Source: Pseudodesulfovibrio aespoeensis Aspo-2
Lineage (GTDB): Bacteria; Desulfobacterota; Desulfovibrionia; Desulfovibrionales; Desulfovibrionaceae
Assembly: GCF_000176915.2 (NCBI RefSeq)
Contig: NC_014844.1
Span: 1,116,001-1,180,000 of the forward strand
Direction of reading: 5' to 3'
DNA length: 64,000 nt
Shown here piece by piece: positions 9,542 to 20,563 of the stretch (the first letter of the stretch is position 1; each line of letters begins with the position of its first letter). The notes under the pieces were generated by a model that was given only the letters and a program-made list of their open reading frames with translations, was not told where the DNA came from and searched no databases. The position numbers were made by a program, and so were the translations under genes.

Positions 9542-12500
9542 TCATCTGTCTGCTTTGTCGTCGGTTGTCTCCTGGGTGCGGGCATGCACCACGCGGATGA
9601 TTTCTCCGGTCAGGGCGGTCGCCTCCACGGGCTTGGCGACGTAGCCGTCCATGCCCGCCTCCAGGAGTTTTCTGCGGTCGCCGGACATGGCAAAGGCGGT
9701 CAGGGCGATGATGGGGATGTCTTTATTGGCTTCGCCCGCCCCCCCCTGCCTGATGGCCCTGGTGGCGGTCACCCCGTCCATGACGGGCATATGCACGTCC
9801 ATGAGCACCACGTCGAATTCGTTTTGGCGCAGGGCGGTCAGAACCTGCCCGCCGTTGTCGCAGACCGTGACCTGACACCCCGCCTTTTCCAGGTGCCGCC
9901 TGGCGGCGATGGCGCTGACCCGGTCGTCTTCGGCCAGGAGCACGGCAAGGGAAATCGCCGTGTCTGCCGGGCCGGTTTTTTCCATATGGGTGGCGGGTTC
10001 CGCTCCCTGCGCCGTGCCGAAATTGATGCTCAGGTGGACCGTGGTGCCCACCCCGACCCGGCTTTCGATGCACAGGGTGCCGCCCATGAGGGCGACAAGC
10101 CGCTTGGTGATGGACAGGCCGAGCCCGGCACCCTGGTATTGCCGGTTCCAGCTGTCGTCCACCTGGGTGAAGGGCTGGAACAGCTGGCCCAGGCGGTCGT
10201 CCGGGATGCCGCATCCCGTGTCCTTGATTGAGAAGAGCATCCGGCACGAGCCCGGCTTCAGGGGCGACAGGGTGGTTGCCTCCACGGTGACAGTCCCGGA
10301 ACTCGTGAATTTGAGGGCGTTGCCCACCAGATTGCTGATCACCTGCTGCAGGCGTATGGCGTCGCCCAGCAGTGTTGTCGGTATTTTAGGCGAGACGCGG
10401 AACTCGAAGTCTATGCCCGACTGGTTGGCCACGGGCAGGAAGAGATCCCGGACCGTGTTCAGGGATTCGTGCAGGTTGAACGGTTCGGCCATGATGATCA
10501 GTTTCTCGGCCTCGATCCGCGAGATGTCCAGGATGTCGGAGAGCAGGCGGGTCAGCCGCCTCGACGCCTGGATGGCGTTGCCCACATAGTCGTCCTGTTC
10601 ATGGTCGAGCCGGGTCTGCTGCATCAGCTGGAGCATGCCGAGGATGCCGTTCAGGGGAGTGCGGACCTCGTGGCTCATGTTGGCCAGGAACTGGGACTTG
10701 GCCCTGGTGGCGGATTCAGCCGTCTCCTTGGCCGCGATCAGTTCGGCCTCGTACTTCTTGCGGTCGGTGACATCCCTGGCGATGGCGTAGGTCAGCCCTT
10801 TGTCCGCCATGGGGCGCGCCACCCAGTTGAGCCAGATGTACTCGCCGGACTTGCACCGGTACCGGTTCTCGAAATTCACGACTTCATCACCGGCCATCAG
10901 CTTGTCCCGGATGATATCGGCGGTCATCTGCACGTCGTCCGGATGGACCAGGGCCGTGTATGGCTGGCGCAACAGTTCCTCCTCGGAATAGCCAAGGGTG
11001 GACATGAAGGCGGGATTGATCCGGAGAAACCGCGCGCTCCGGTTGTCGGATATGCTGATCATGTCCTTTGACAGCTCGAAGATGCGCCGCAAGTCCTCCT
11101 GCGCCTGCATCCGCTCCGTGACATCGGCGAAGATGCAGGCAAAGCGGCCCGGCGCGGGGCGGAACGCCGTCACCTCGAAGTGCTTCCTCAGCATGTGGGA
11201 GTAGCTTTCGAAGTGCAGCGGCTCCCCGGTGAGGGCCACATGGCCGTATTTTTCCACCCAGGCAGACTCTGTGTCGGGCAGGATTTCGAGCACCGTGTGG
11301 CCGAGGACCTCCTCGGCCTTCATGCCCGTGTGCGACTCAAAGGCGGGGTTGACCGCAAGGAAGCGGTAGTCGATTGGTCTTCCGCTCTCGTCGCAGATGA
11401 TCTCGTGGACGGCGAACCCGTCGAGCATCTTCATGAACAGGCTCTCGTAATCCTGTTCCGCCTGCCGCTGCTCGGTGATGTCCCGGCTGATGGACAGGGC
11501 GGATTGGATTTGCCCATTGGCGTCGAACTCCGGGATGAGCCGCCAGTTGAAAATCACCGGCCCCTTGCGGCTCTCAAAAGGAAACTCCGTTTCTACGGGC
11601 TCTCCGGTCTCGAAGACTGTTTTGATGACCTTGCCCCAGAACAGGCAATCCTGCTCCGGGAATCCAAGCTCCGCATGGGTCTTGCCGAGGAACGCCTCGG
11701 ACGTTGGCTCCACATAGGCCTGGACGCTGTCCGAGACAAAGAGGTGGCGGCCCTCCCTGTCAAAGCGCATGACGATGTCCGGCATGCCTGCGAGCAGGGC
11801 GCGATAGCTCTCCCGGCTCTGAAACAGCGCCTGCTCGAAACGTTTGTGTTCCGTGACATCCTGGTTGGCGCCGATGGTCTTGACGGGGTTGCCGTGGGTG
11901 TCGCGCAGGAGCAGGTAGGTGACCACGATGTGTCTGACCTCGCCGTCGCGGCGCACGATGCGATGTTCCAGCCGGGCGGTGTAGTTTGGCTTCTGAGTGA
12001 CCAGGACCCGGGCCACTTCCCTGGATACCATCGTGGCGTCGTCGGGATGCAGGAATTCGCGCTCATAGGTTTCGCTGGTCATGTGATAGCCGCCCTCGCG
12101 CTGCGCCGTGGTCCCGTACAAGGAGTAGAACTGGTCGTTGAACAGGAACGTGCGGGTCGCAATATCCATTTCCCATGGGGCGATATCGGCCATATCCATG
12201 GCCAGCCGCAGTCGGGTCTGGCTCTCCTCCAGCTCGCTGCGCTGTCGATTCAGGGCCTCCTGCACCTGCTTGCGTTCGGTGATGTCCTGGCAGGTGCCCT
12301 GCATGACCGTGGCTTGTCCTGTGCCGTCATCTTTGCGCATCCCGCGCATGGCCACAGTTCGGGTGGTTCCGTCAGGCCTTTTGATGCGAAAATCGAGAGA
12401 GAACGCGCCCGACTCCCGTGTTCGCGACAGGATGTTCTTCACGGCCTGCACGTCGTCGGGATGGATGCTTTGGATGAACGTGTCGCGGTTTGGCGGTCCC

Positions 12501-13228
12501 TGCTCACTGTCGAGATCCCACAGGCGGAACATCTCGTCCGACCAAGTGGCCGTGCCGGTCGCGGAGTCATAGGTCCACGAGCCGATCAGGGCCAGCTTCT
12601 GCGCCTCGACGAGGTGGAGGCGGTTCTCGGCCAGTATCTGTTCGGCCAGCCCGCGCCGCAGCCGATTGATCAGTAGTAGGCCCATCAGGCAGGTGCCCAC
12701 CGGGAACAGGAGCAGGACCGGGGCCGTGATCCTGGCCAGCACGACTTTTGCCGTTTCCCAGGGCAGGGTGAGCATCAGGGCCAGCATGGTCAGGTGGAGC
12801 GTCAGGCCGAACAGGAACATCTCCCCCCAGGATGCGTCTGCCAGGGGTTTTTTCTTCATGTGCCGCCAGATGACGCCGATGGCCCCGGTGGCCACGATCA
12901 CGGTCACCCCGGTCCAGGCTCCCTGGCCGCCCAGGGTCAGCCTGAAGGCCGCGGTGGCGATCACGGCCACAACGGTCGCCACGGTGCCGAAGAACAGACC
13001 CGAGATGCCGAGCAGCACCGAGCGGGCGTCGAAGACCACGCCGGGCAGAAGTGTCCAGGGCGTGGACATGATGACCATGCCGATGGCTCCGAGCACGAGG
13101 CCCGCAAAGACCTGCCTGAGCGAAGCCTTCCCCGCCGTCCACCGGGCGGCAAAGACATCGTAGAAGATGGCGGCAGCCAGCAGGAGCGACACGTTCTGGG
13201 CCAGGGAGATAAAGGAGGCGGTCATCAT
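9542..13228 (-). CDS. Hybrid sensor histidine kinase, 5TM-Lyt N-terminus, multiple PAS, REC
   Basis: 1228-aa inner-membrane kinase. In order: LytS-like multi-TM sensor region (about residues 5-195), five PAS/PAC modules (about 210-320, 335-460, 475-590, 595-710, 715-830), the HisKA motif SHEVRTPLNG near 862, an HATPase_c domain with DTGCGIPDDRLGQLFQPF and GAGLGLSI boxes (about 960-1085), and a C-terminal receiver with VLMDVHMPVMDG near 1150. The ligand is unknown. LytS-type regions can bind small ligands, but this cannot be read from sequence. It is monocistronic and convergent with the receiver gene at 9127. Confidence 0.95.
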   Translation of the reverse strand: MMTASFISLAQNVSLLLAAAIFYDVFAARWTAGKASLRQVFAGLVLGAIGMVIMSTPWTLLPGVVFDARSVLLGISGLFFGTVATVVAVIATAAFRLTLGGQGAWTGVTVIVATGAIGVIWRHMKKKPLADASWGEMFLFGLTLHLTMLALMLTLPWETAKVVLARITAPVLLLFPVGTCLMGLLLINRLRRGLAEQILAENRLHLVEAQKLALIGSWTYDSATGTATWSDEMFRLWDLDSEQGPPNRDTFIQSIHPDDVQAVKNILSRTRESGAFSLDFRIKRPDGTTRTVAMRGMRKDDGTGQATVMQGTCQDITERKQVQEALNRQRSELEESQTRLRLAMDMADIAPWEMDIATRTFLFNDQFYSLYGTTAQREGGYHMTSETYEREFLHPDDATMVSREVARVLVTQKPNYTARLEHRIVRRDGEVRHIVVTYLLLRDTHGNPVKTIGANQDVTEHKRFEQALFQSRESYRALLAGMPDIVMRFDREGRHLFVSDSVQAYVEPTSEAFLGKTHAELGFPEQDCLFWGKVIKTVFETGEPVETEFPFESRKGPVIFNWRLIPEFDANGQIQSALSISRDITEQRQAEQDYESLFMKMLDGFAVHEIICDESGRPIDYRFLAVNPAFESHTGMKAEEVLGHTVLEILPDTESAWVEKYGHVALTGEPLHFESYSHMLRKHFEVTAFRPAPGRFACIFADVTERMQAQEDLRRIFELSKDMISISDNRSARFLRINPAFMSTLGYSEEELLRQPYTALVHPDDVQMTADIIRDKLMAGDEVVNFENRYRCKSGEYIWLNWVARPMADKGLTYAIARDVTDRKKYEAELIAAKETAESATRAKSQFLANMSHEVRTPLNGILGMLQLMQQTRLDHEQDDYVGNAIQASRRLTRLLSDILDISRIEAEKLIIMAEPFNLHESLNTVRDLFLPVANQSGIDFEFRVSPKIPTTLLGDAIRLQQVISNLVGNALKFTSSGTVTVEATTLSPLKPGSCRMLFSIKDTGCGIPDDRLGQLFQPFTQVDDSWNRQYQGAGLGLSITKRLVALMGGTLCIESRVGVGTTVHLSINFGTAQGAEPATHMEKTGPADTAISLAVLLAEDDRVSAIAARRHLEKAGCQVTVCDNGGQVLTALRQNEFDVVLMDVHMPVMDGVTATRAIRQGGAGEANKDIPIIALTAFAMSGDRRKLLEAGMDGYVAKPVEATALTGEIIRVVHARTQETTDDKADR

Positions 13229-13617
13229 CGACGCACCATGGGAGCGTGCCTCCTGGCGTTGGCCCTGGGTTTATGCCGCATGCGATTCCCCTTTCCCCTG
13301 GTTTGCCGCCTGCCCTGGCGCAGCCAGACTCGGTGCGCTTTGGTGCGCAAGGCTGTGGCCTGATCAGGCACCTTGGGCGCGTACATGGGTACAAGGCCCA
13401 GTTATTGATTCTGCACTATATCTTGGCATGCCCAGCGGGTTGCCGCAATGATAATTCTCGAAACAGCAGCCCCTTGGCCGGGCAGGAATCCCAGTCGCGG
13501 CAGTTTGTTGGGCGGAAGTCTGGGGCGATCCCGCTCCCGGCCCCACCGGCCTGGCCGGGCTTGCCACCGGGTGGGGGTTCCCGTAATGCATGATGAAGCG
13601 CAAGGAGGAGGCCGGGC
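13229..13617. other. Intergenic region between divergent kinases
   Basis: 389 bases separate two divergently transcribed kinase genes, so promoters for both must lie here. I searched for GG-N10-GC sigma-54 elements on both strands and found none with correct spacing. A perfect AAGGAGGAG ribosome site precedes the ATG at 13618. No convincing dyad or terminator was seen. Confidence 0.5.
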
Positions 13618-15123
13618 ATGGGCGACTTTGATTACGACCACTTGGGCGTGTGCTACTGGAACGGCACCATGAAGCCTCTGGTTGTCGGAATAATCGGCAC
13701 CGGACCGGGGCTCAGGGCCCTGTTGGACATCATCTACGACGAGGCCTTCAGGGAGTTCCTGCCCGATATCCACCTCGCCGCAGTCAGCGACATCCCCAAA
13801 GAGACCGACACTTCGCGCTTCACCGACATCAACGTGCCGGTGTACGACTCCTTCGAACGCATGCTCGACCGCCATCCGGACATCAACCTGATCGTCGAGA
13901 TGACCGGCAGGCCCGGCATGCTCGCCCGGCTTCGGCAGCGCACCCATGAGGACATATCCATCCTCGACCACCGGGAGGTCGTCTTCTTCTGCGGGCTGCA
14001 CGACATGGCCCTGGTCAAGAAACACTACATGGACAGCCTGGCGCAGCAGCGCAGCCTGCTCCAGTCCATCCTCGACGGCATCCGCGAGGACATATTCCTC
14101 CTGGACAAGCAGGGGATGGTCGTCGATATCAACCGCATTGTCTGGGAGCGGGCCGGGGTGCCGAGAAAGGAGCTGCTTGGCAGGCCGTGCTGGCATGCGG
14201 CCCGTCTCAGGGACGGTTCCCAGTTCTGCAGCCAGTTGGACCCGGTCTGTCCCTTTCACAAGACCCTGGCCAGCGGGCAGAAGGAGGAGACCCTGGTGAC
14301 CAGGGTCAACAGCGAGGGGTTGCTCCAGTACTATCGGCTCTATGCCTACCCCATCCTGGGGGCTCGCGGAGAGATGACCCACGTCATGGTCATGCACCGG
14401 GACATCACCAAGCGCACCCTGCAGGAGAAGCATCAAAACCAGCGCGACAGGCTGGCCATCGTTGGCGAGATGTCCACTTATCTGGCGCACGAGATCCGCA
14501 ATCCCCTCTTTGCCATCGGCGGATTCGCCAACGCGCTGGTCCGTTCGCCGAGCCTGACCGAATCGGACAGGGAAAAGGCCAAAATCCTGGTGGAGGAAAC
14601 CAGACGGCTCGATGTCATGCTCACGAGCATGCTCAATTTCGTGCGCGCTTCGGAGCTGAAGATTCACGAGATGGACATCCTGGCCGTGAGCCGGAGCGCA
14701 GCGGAGCTGATGACCATCGGGTACGGCAGCCAGGGATACTCGATAGAGGTGCGCGGGTCCGGGCCGCTGCCCGCCGTGCTCGGAGACGAGGACACTCTCA
14801 AGCAGTGCATCGCCAACGTCATCAAGAACAGCATCGAGGCCATGCCCGGCGGCGGCGTGGTCCACCTGGACATCGAGTTGGCCGGGGACAGCGTGGCCCT
14901 GCATGTGCGCGACAGCGGCACCGGCATGGACAAGAACGGGCTGGAGCGCGCCTTCAACCCGTTTCATTCCACCAAGGAGGGCGGATACGGACTCGGCCTG
15001 GCCATGATCAAGAAGAAGATCGAGGAACTGGGGGGCAGGGTGGAGATAGCCAGCCGCTTGGGCGAGGGGACGACCGTGACCCTGTTCCTGCCCGCGGCCC
15101 TGGACGTGGGCAGCCCGTTGTGA
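13618..15123 (+). CDS. Soluble histidine kinase with Rossmann-like N-terminal domain and PAS
   Basis: 501 aa, no membrane segment. Residues 20-140 look like a dinucleotide-binding fold: the strand and glycine loop VVGIIGTGPG near 22-31, then AAVSDIPKETD near 58 and NLIVEMTGRP near 93, the order seen in NAD(P)-dependent dehydrogenases. A PAS domain follows (about 150-265) with CPFHK and DPVC cysteines, then the HisKA motif YLAHEIRNPLFAIGG near 287 and HATPase_c with DSGTGMDKNG and GYGLGLAM boxes. It ends 24 bases before a convergent NtrC-type regulator. Reading of the fold is by eye; cofactor binding is inferred. Confidence 0.9.
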   Translation: MGDFDYDHLGVCYWNGTMKPLVVGIIGTGPGLRALLDIIYDEAFREFLPDIHLAAVSDIPKETDTSRFTDINVPVYDSFERMLDRHPDINLIVEMTGRPGMLARLRQRTHEDISILDHREVVFFCGLHDMALVKKHYMDSLAQQRSLLQSILDGIREDIFLLDKQGMVVDINRIVWERAGVPRKELLGRPCWHAARLRDGSQFCSQLDPVCPFHKTLASGQKEETLVTRVNSEGLLQYYRLYAYPILGARGEMTHVMVMHRDITKRTLQEKHQNQRDRLAIVGEMSTYLAHEIRNPLFAIGGFANALVRSPSLTESDREKAKILVEETRRLDVMLTSMLNFVRASELKIHEMDILAVSRSAAELMTIGYGSQGYSIEVRGSGPLPAVLGDEDTLKQCIANVIKNSIEAMPGGGVVHLDIELAGDSVALHVRDSGTGMDKNGLERAFNPFHSTKEGGYGLGLAMIKKKIEELGGRVEIASRLGEGTTVTLFLPAALDVGSPL

Positions 15124-15147
15124 CCGCCATCCGGTCCTGGTTCCTGG

Positions 15148-16479
<1,332 letters not shown>

Positions 16480-16481
16480 GG

Positions 16482-17975
16482 TCACTGCTCTCCATTGGTT
16501 CGGCTGCAGGGAAAGGCTACCTCAAATCGCGTGCCCTTGCCAGGAGTGCTGTCGACCTGGATGAACCCCTCGTGCGCCTTGACGATGCCATGCACCACAG
16601 AGAGCCCGAGCCCGGTGCCCTTGTCCACGTCCTTGGTGGTGTAGAAGGGGTTGAATATTTGTTTGAGCTCCTCGGGGGGGATGCCGGGGCCGGTGTCCTC
16701 GATGACGATGTAGGCGTCGTCGTTGTAGTTGATGGTCTTGACCGTCAGCACCCCGCCTTTTTCCATGGCCTGGATGGCGTTGGCCACGAGGTTGACCACC
16801 ACCTGGGTGATGTGCTGGGGGTCGGCCATGACGCGCGGCAGGTTTTCGTCCAGCTCGCAGACGACCTCGATGTTGTTGCGCTTGGCCCCGACCTCGGTGA
16901 TGCGCAGGGCCTGCCGGATGGTCTGGTTCAGGTCGGTCAGGACGAACTGGGGCGGCATCTGGCGGCTGAAGAACATGACCTTGCGGATGATCTCGCGCGC
17001 GTGCAGCGAGGAATCAACGATGTTTTTCAGGTCGTTGACCACCTGATCGGAAAGGCTTTTGGCCTGGAGTGCCAGCTGGGCAAAGCCGAGGATGTTGGCC
17101 AGGGGTTCGTTGATCTCGTGGGCCAGCCCAGCGGAAAACTGGCCGATCTTGGCCAGCCGGTCGGCCTGGCGGAGCTGCTGTTCCAGGGATTGTCTGGCCT
17201 TGCGCTCCTCCCGCTTGGCCACGATCAGCGCGATCTGCTGCGCCACGGTTGCCAGCAGGTCGGTCTCGTCCTCGATAAATTCCGTGCTCCTGGCCCTTCT
17301 GGCGTGGTCGTCCTCCATGGAGACGGTCAGCGTGCCCCGCCTGTCCTTGTTGACCATGATCGGCTCGGAGAGGGAGTTGCCGGTGTCGCGGTATCCCGGT
17401 GTCTCCAGCCTGAGGTCGTCCACGGTCAGGGCCACATGCGTCTTTTTGGGCTGCTGGAACCCAAGGGGGAGCAGGGTGACGACCCTGCTCAGGATGACAT
17501 CGAGCTCCTGGTGCATGTCCACCATGAGCAGGCTGATGTGGTACAGGCAGCTCAGCTCCTTGTTGCGCTCAAGCAGGGTGGTGCGCTCATGGAGCAGCCC
17601 CTTCTGGCGCACCATGTGGTCTGTCACGTCCTGGCCCACGCACAGGATGCTGATGACCTCGCCGGTCGAATCGGACAGGGACTTGAGGTGCCAGTCGATG
17701 TAGACCTTGGCTCCGCTTCTGGTGCGGATGGTGCCTGCCGTGGTGGAAATGGCCTGGTTGCGCAGGGAGTTTGCGACTGCCTTCCTTGCTGCGGCCCGCT
17801 TGTCCTCGGCGATGAAGGTCTCGAACCAGTCCCGGCCCGCCAGCTCCTTGATGGAATAGCCGGTCAGCTTTTCCAGTTCGGCATTGCCATGGATAACGCT
17901 TCCGTCAAGGTCAAAGGTCACCACGATGCCGTGGCTCAGCTGCATGACCGTGTCGTAGTAGTTCTGAAGGTTCAT
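16482..17975 (-). CDS. Sensor histidine kinase (PAS-GAF), partner of NtrC-type regulator
   Basis: 497-aa soluble kinase. PAS domain (about residues 8-120), coiled linker, GAF-like segment (about 150-275), HisKA with GLAHEINEPLANILG near 300, and HATPase_c with DTGPGIPPEELKQIFNPFYTT and GTGLGLSV boxes. The start is the ATG at 17975 after a GGAGCG site; the frame stays open far upstream but into non-coding sequence with a terminator. It is translationally close-coupled to the sigma-54 activator downstream. No membrane segments, so the signal is cytosolic. The phospho-His motif is complete. Confidence 0.93.
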   Translation of the reverse strand: MNLQNYYDTVMQLSHGIVVTFDLDGSVIHGNAELEKLTGYSIKELAGRDWFETFIAEDKRAAARKAVANSLRNQAISTTAGTIRTRSGAKVYIDWHLKSLSDSTGEVISILCVGQDVTDHMVRQKGLLHERTTLLERNKELSCLYHISLLMVDMHQELDVILSRVVTLLPLGFQQPKKTHVALTVDDLRLETPGYRDTGNSLSEPIMVNKDRRGTLTVSMEDDHARRARSTEFIEDETDLLATVAQQIALIVAKREERKARQSLEQQLRQADRLAKIGQFSAGLAHEINEPLANILGFAQLALQAKSLSDQVVNDLKNIVDSSLHAREIIRKVMFFSRQMPPQFVLTDLNQTIRQALRITEVGAKRNNIEVVCELDENLPRVMADPQHITQVVVNLVANAIQAMEKGGVLTVKTINYNDDAYIVIEDTGPGIPPEELKQIFNPFYTTKDVDKGTGLGLSVVHGIVKAHEGFIQVDSTPGKGTRFEVAFPCSRTNGEQ

Positions 17976-18002
17976 CGCTCCATTCCTGTTGGTGGGAAAA
18001 TA

Positions 18003-18015
18003 GTGTGTATCACAC
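18003..18015. promoter_or_regulatory. Small palindrome upstream of kinase/regulator operon
   Basis: GTGTG-TAT-CACAC, a perfect 5-3-5 dyad 28 bases ahead of the kinase start codon. It could be an operator; short dyads also arise by chance. Confidence 0.3.
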
Positions 18016-18079
18016 GGCGAGTAAACTCTTTCCATCCAATTTCGTCGTGCCGCCATCGGGCAGGGTATCCCCAAAGGGA

Positions 18080-18113
18080 GCACGGCCCGGCTTCCTGGGA
18101 TGCCGGGCCGTGC
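18080..18113 (-). terminator. Terminator of TauE operon
   Basis: Perfect 12-bp stem (GCACGGCCCGGC / GCCGGGCCGTGC, 10-base loop) located 27 bases past the stop of the last gene of the TauE unit and upstream of the kinase operon on the same strand. No marked T run. Confidence 0.6.
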
Positions 18114-18139
18114 GATGAGCAGGGTGTCAAGTCCTGTGG

Positions 18140-18826
18140 CTAATGACTCAGGCGCAGGCCCCATCCCTCGAAGACGAAGAGGATGGCGAACCCATACCAG
18201 AGGGTATAGAACACATAGAACGCAAGCGAGAAGATGACCGTGCCGATCCGCTCGCTGATGTGGACGGGCTCGATGGTGAAGTAGTTGTACGCGGTCTCGA
18301 CCGCGCGCGTCTTCACCGTGGAGACCACCTTGGCAGCGGCGAACTCTTCCTGGTGGGAGAGTTCCTTGTCCAGCAGGCCGAGGGACACCCACCAGTTGTA
18401 GGTCGCCCGCTTGGGCAGGAGGCCGTACTTGCCGGTTACCGAGTCGCCGTCGTTGTGGTACATGAAGTCCGCATCGGCGATGCTGGCGTCGAGGATGGTC
18501 TTCAGGGAGCCGGTGACTGCCACGTCGTTGCCGTTCACGGTGGCGCTGATGCCTGCCGCAGTCATCTGGGCCGCAGACTGCGCAGCCACGTTCTCGTCCT
18601 TGTAGTGCAGGTTGAGGTTGATCTCCTTGTCCGCGACCTTCTCGGCCTCGGTGCTGGCCATGGGGATGTAGTAGACCGATCCCTTGGAGATCGAGTTGTA
18701 GAGCGCGTCAAGGTAGGCCATGGAATTCAGGCCGTTGAACATCGGTTGGAACATGTAGAAGAGGACCACGAAGAACAGTACGAGCAGGACCATTCCTCCG
18801 GTGAATTCTTTCTTGTTGTGGATCAT
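18140..18826 (-). CDS. Two-TM membrane protein, partner of TauE/SafE exporter
   Basis: 228 aa. One TM near residues 10-30, an extracytoplasmic domain of about 160 residues with no cysteines, and a C-terminal TM near 195-222. The gene starts one base after the exporter stop, so the two are almost surely translated together. The domain is likely periplasmic and may be an accessory subunit or sensor for the exporter. Family not recognised by name. Confidence 0.8.
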   Translation of the reverse strand: MIHNKKEFTGGMVLLVLFFVVLFYMFQPMFNGLNSMAYLDALYNSISKGSVYYIPMASTEAEKVADKEINLNLHYKDENVAAQSAAQMTAAGISATVNGNDVAVTGSLKTILDASIADADFMYHNDGDSVTGKYGLLPKRATYNWWVSLGLLDKELSHQEEFAAAKVVSTVKTRAVETAYNYFTIEPVHISERIGTVIFSLAFYVFYTLWYGFAILFVFEGWGLRLSH

Positions 18827-18827
18827 G

Positions 18828-20111
18828 TTACCGCGCCTCCTCGCCCTTCAGGGCCTTGATGTTAAGCAGGAACGTTCCGATAACCCAGACCGAGAAACCG
18901 CCGATGACGATGAAGAAGGCCCAGATTCCGATCTCGTTGAGTATTGATCCCAAGGCCGGAGAGATTGGGAGTATGTCCATCTCGCCAAGCTTGCCCGGCA
19001 GGGCGAAGATGCGGTTGATAAAACCGGAAAGCACGGCCATGGCGTAGAAGCCGCGGATGGTGATGCCGGGGACGACCTTGGTGACCAGGGCGCCGATCTG
19101 GATGCCCAGCAGCGAGCCGAGCAGCATGCCCATGGCCAGGGTGTAGAAGATGAAGCCGTAGATGGCGTACTGGCTGATGGACGCGAAACCGGCGGTGAAG
19201 ACGATCTGGAAGATGTCGGTGCCGACAGTGGTCATGGACGACACGCCGAGCACGTATACGAAGATCGGGAAGGTCAGGAAGCCGCCGCCCACGCCCATGA
19301 TGCCCGCGGCCAGGCCGACCAGGATGCCGGACAGGACCAGGAAGACCCAGGATATCTGCCTGCCGCCGGGGGTCAGGTCATGGTCAAACGAGACCATGGG
19401 GGGGAACTTGACGTTCTGGAGGCTCTTGGCCATGCCGCCGAGCTCCGCGCCTTCGGTCTTGCCGCCGTGGGAGCAACTGCTGTTGCCCGCCTTGCGGCAG
19501 CGCAGGAAGTCGATCAGGGAGTAGAAACCCAGGAAGCCGAGCATGAAGGAATACACGGTGGTGATGAAGGCGTCGCTCAAGATCGGGTTGATCTCGTAGA
19601 GGACGCGGTTGATGATGCCGCCAGCCGACGCGCCGATGATCGCTCCGATGAGGAAGACGGCCGCCAGCGGGACCGAGACGTTGCCGAGCTTGCGGTGGAT
19701 GACGCTGCCCATGATCGCCTTGGCGAAGATGTGGAACAGGTCGGTGCCGACCGCCAGGATGCCCTTGATGCCCGCGCTCATGAGCGCCGGGGCGATGATG
19801 AAGCCGCCGCCCGCGCCGATGCAGCCGGTGATCAGGCCCGCGCCCATGCCGATGCCGATGGAGACCAGGAAGATGCCCAGGCTGTAGAAGGCCGGGCTGT
19901 ATGCCTTTTTGCCGCCCAGAATGTCCGGCAGCATCGGTCCGATGTCGTCGGCCAGGGCGATGCCGCCGATGATGATCGGGATGAGCATCAGGCCTAGCAC
20001 GATCCTGAGCTTTTTGCTGCCCATAATGTGCCGGGCGTTGTCGATTTCCCACCTGGCGAGAGCGCCGGCCCCCGCCATCATGAACTGACCCCATTGGTTG
20101 AAGAATCTCAT
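18828..20111 (-). CDS. TauE/SafE-family anion (sulfite/organosulfur) exporter
   Basis: 427-aa inner-membrane protein with about ten TM segments and the family's two glycine-rich repeats: GCIGAGGGFIIAPAL near residue 95 and GIMGVGGGFLTFPIF near 265. Family members export sulfite, sulfonates or related anions. This one has an extra N-terminal TM (about residues 35-55) and a Cys/His loop (RCRKAGNSSCSHGG near 206-218) between halves. It is fifth in a unit of kinase, three receivers and exporter, 38 bases after the last receiver, suggesting signal-controlled export. In a sulfate reducer sulfite is a plausible cargo, but this is inference. Confidence 0.88.
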   Translation of the reverse strand: MRFFNQWGQFMMAGAGALARWEIDNARHIMGSKKLRIVLGLMLIPIIIGGIALADDIGPMLPDILGGKKAYSPAFYSLGIFLVSIGIGMGAGLITGCIGAGGGFIIAPALMSAGIKGILAVGTDLFHIFAKAIMGSVIHRKLGNVSVPLAAVFLIGAIIGASAGGIINRVLYEINPILSDAFITTVYSFMLGFLGFYSLIDFLRCRKAGNSSCSHGGKTEGAELGGMAKSLQNVKFPPMVSFDHDLTPGGRQISWVFLVLSGILVGLAAGIMGVGGGFLTFPIFVYVLGVSSMTTVGTDIFQIVFTAGFASISQYAIYGFIFYTLAMGMLLGSLLGIQIGALVTKVVPGITIRGFYAMAVLSGFINRIFALPGKLGEMDILPISPALGSILNEIGIWAFFIVIGGFSVWVIGTFLLNIKALKGEEAR

Positions 20112-20149
20112 TGTTGTCCTCGCTTCCTCTTGAGTTGATTTTTTGCAGC

Positions 20150-20563
20150 CTACTCCACTGCCGCCCCCTGGCGGTCATCCTGCCCCAAATTCCGTTTCCT
20201 GCGTTGCGCCGCATCCTCGATCTTGTTTATGAGCTCGTCCACGTCAGCCGGTTTCATGACATAGTCATACGCGCCCATTGCCAGGCAGGAGATGACCATG
20301 TCCGAATTCGAATGCGCCGTGAGCATCAAGACCTCCACGCATGGATGCAGCCGTTTGATCTCCCCGAGCGTCTTGATCCCGTCCATGCCGGGCATCATGA
20401 TGTCGAGAAGGGTGACGTCCACCTCTTCATCAGCCAGGACCGCGAGTGCCTCGCGTCCGTTTGTGGCCAGACGCGTCCTGATGCCCCGCTTCATGAGCCG
20501 TTTCGACAGGGGGGCGATGAAGTCCGCTTCGTCGTCCACCATGAGCACCGTGATCGTCTTCAT
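20150..20563 (-). CDS. Receiver-only response regulator C
   Basis: 137 aa, one REC domain: MVDDEAD near residue 8, phospho-acceptor Asp in LLDIMMPGMDG near 54, Thr in MLTAHS and Lys in MKPADV. The ATG overlaps the stop of the preceding receiver by four bases (ATGA), with a GGGGAG site. The C-terminal tail of about 15 residues is charged and disordered-looking. Third of three consecutive receivers in the unit; likely a phosphorelay intermediate, since none of the three has an output domain. Confidence 0.92.
   Translation of the reverse strand: MKTITVLMVDDEADFIAPLSKRLMKRGIRTRLATNGREALAVLADEEVDVTLLDIMMPGMDGIKTLGEIKRLHPCVEVLMLTAHSNSDMVISCLAMGAYDYVMKPADVDELINKIEDAAQRRKRNLGQDDRQGAAVE

Noticed and set aside
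11180-12676. 498-codon open frame antisense to the hybrid kinase
   Set aside because: The PAS domains on the minus strand are unambiguous; the plus-strand frame lacks a start signal.
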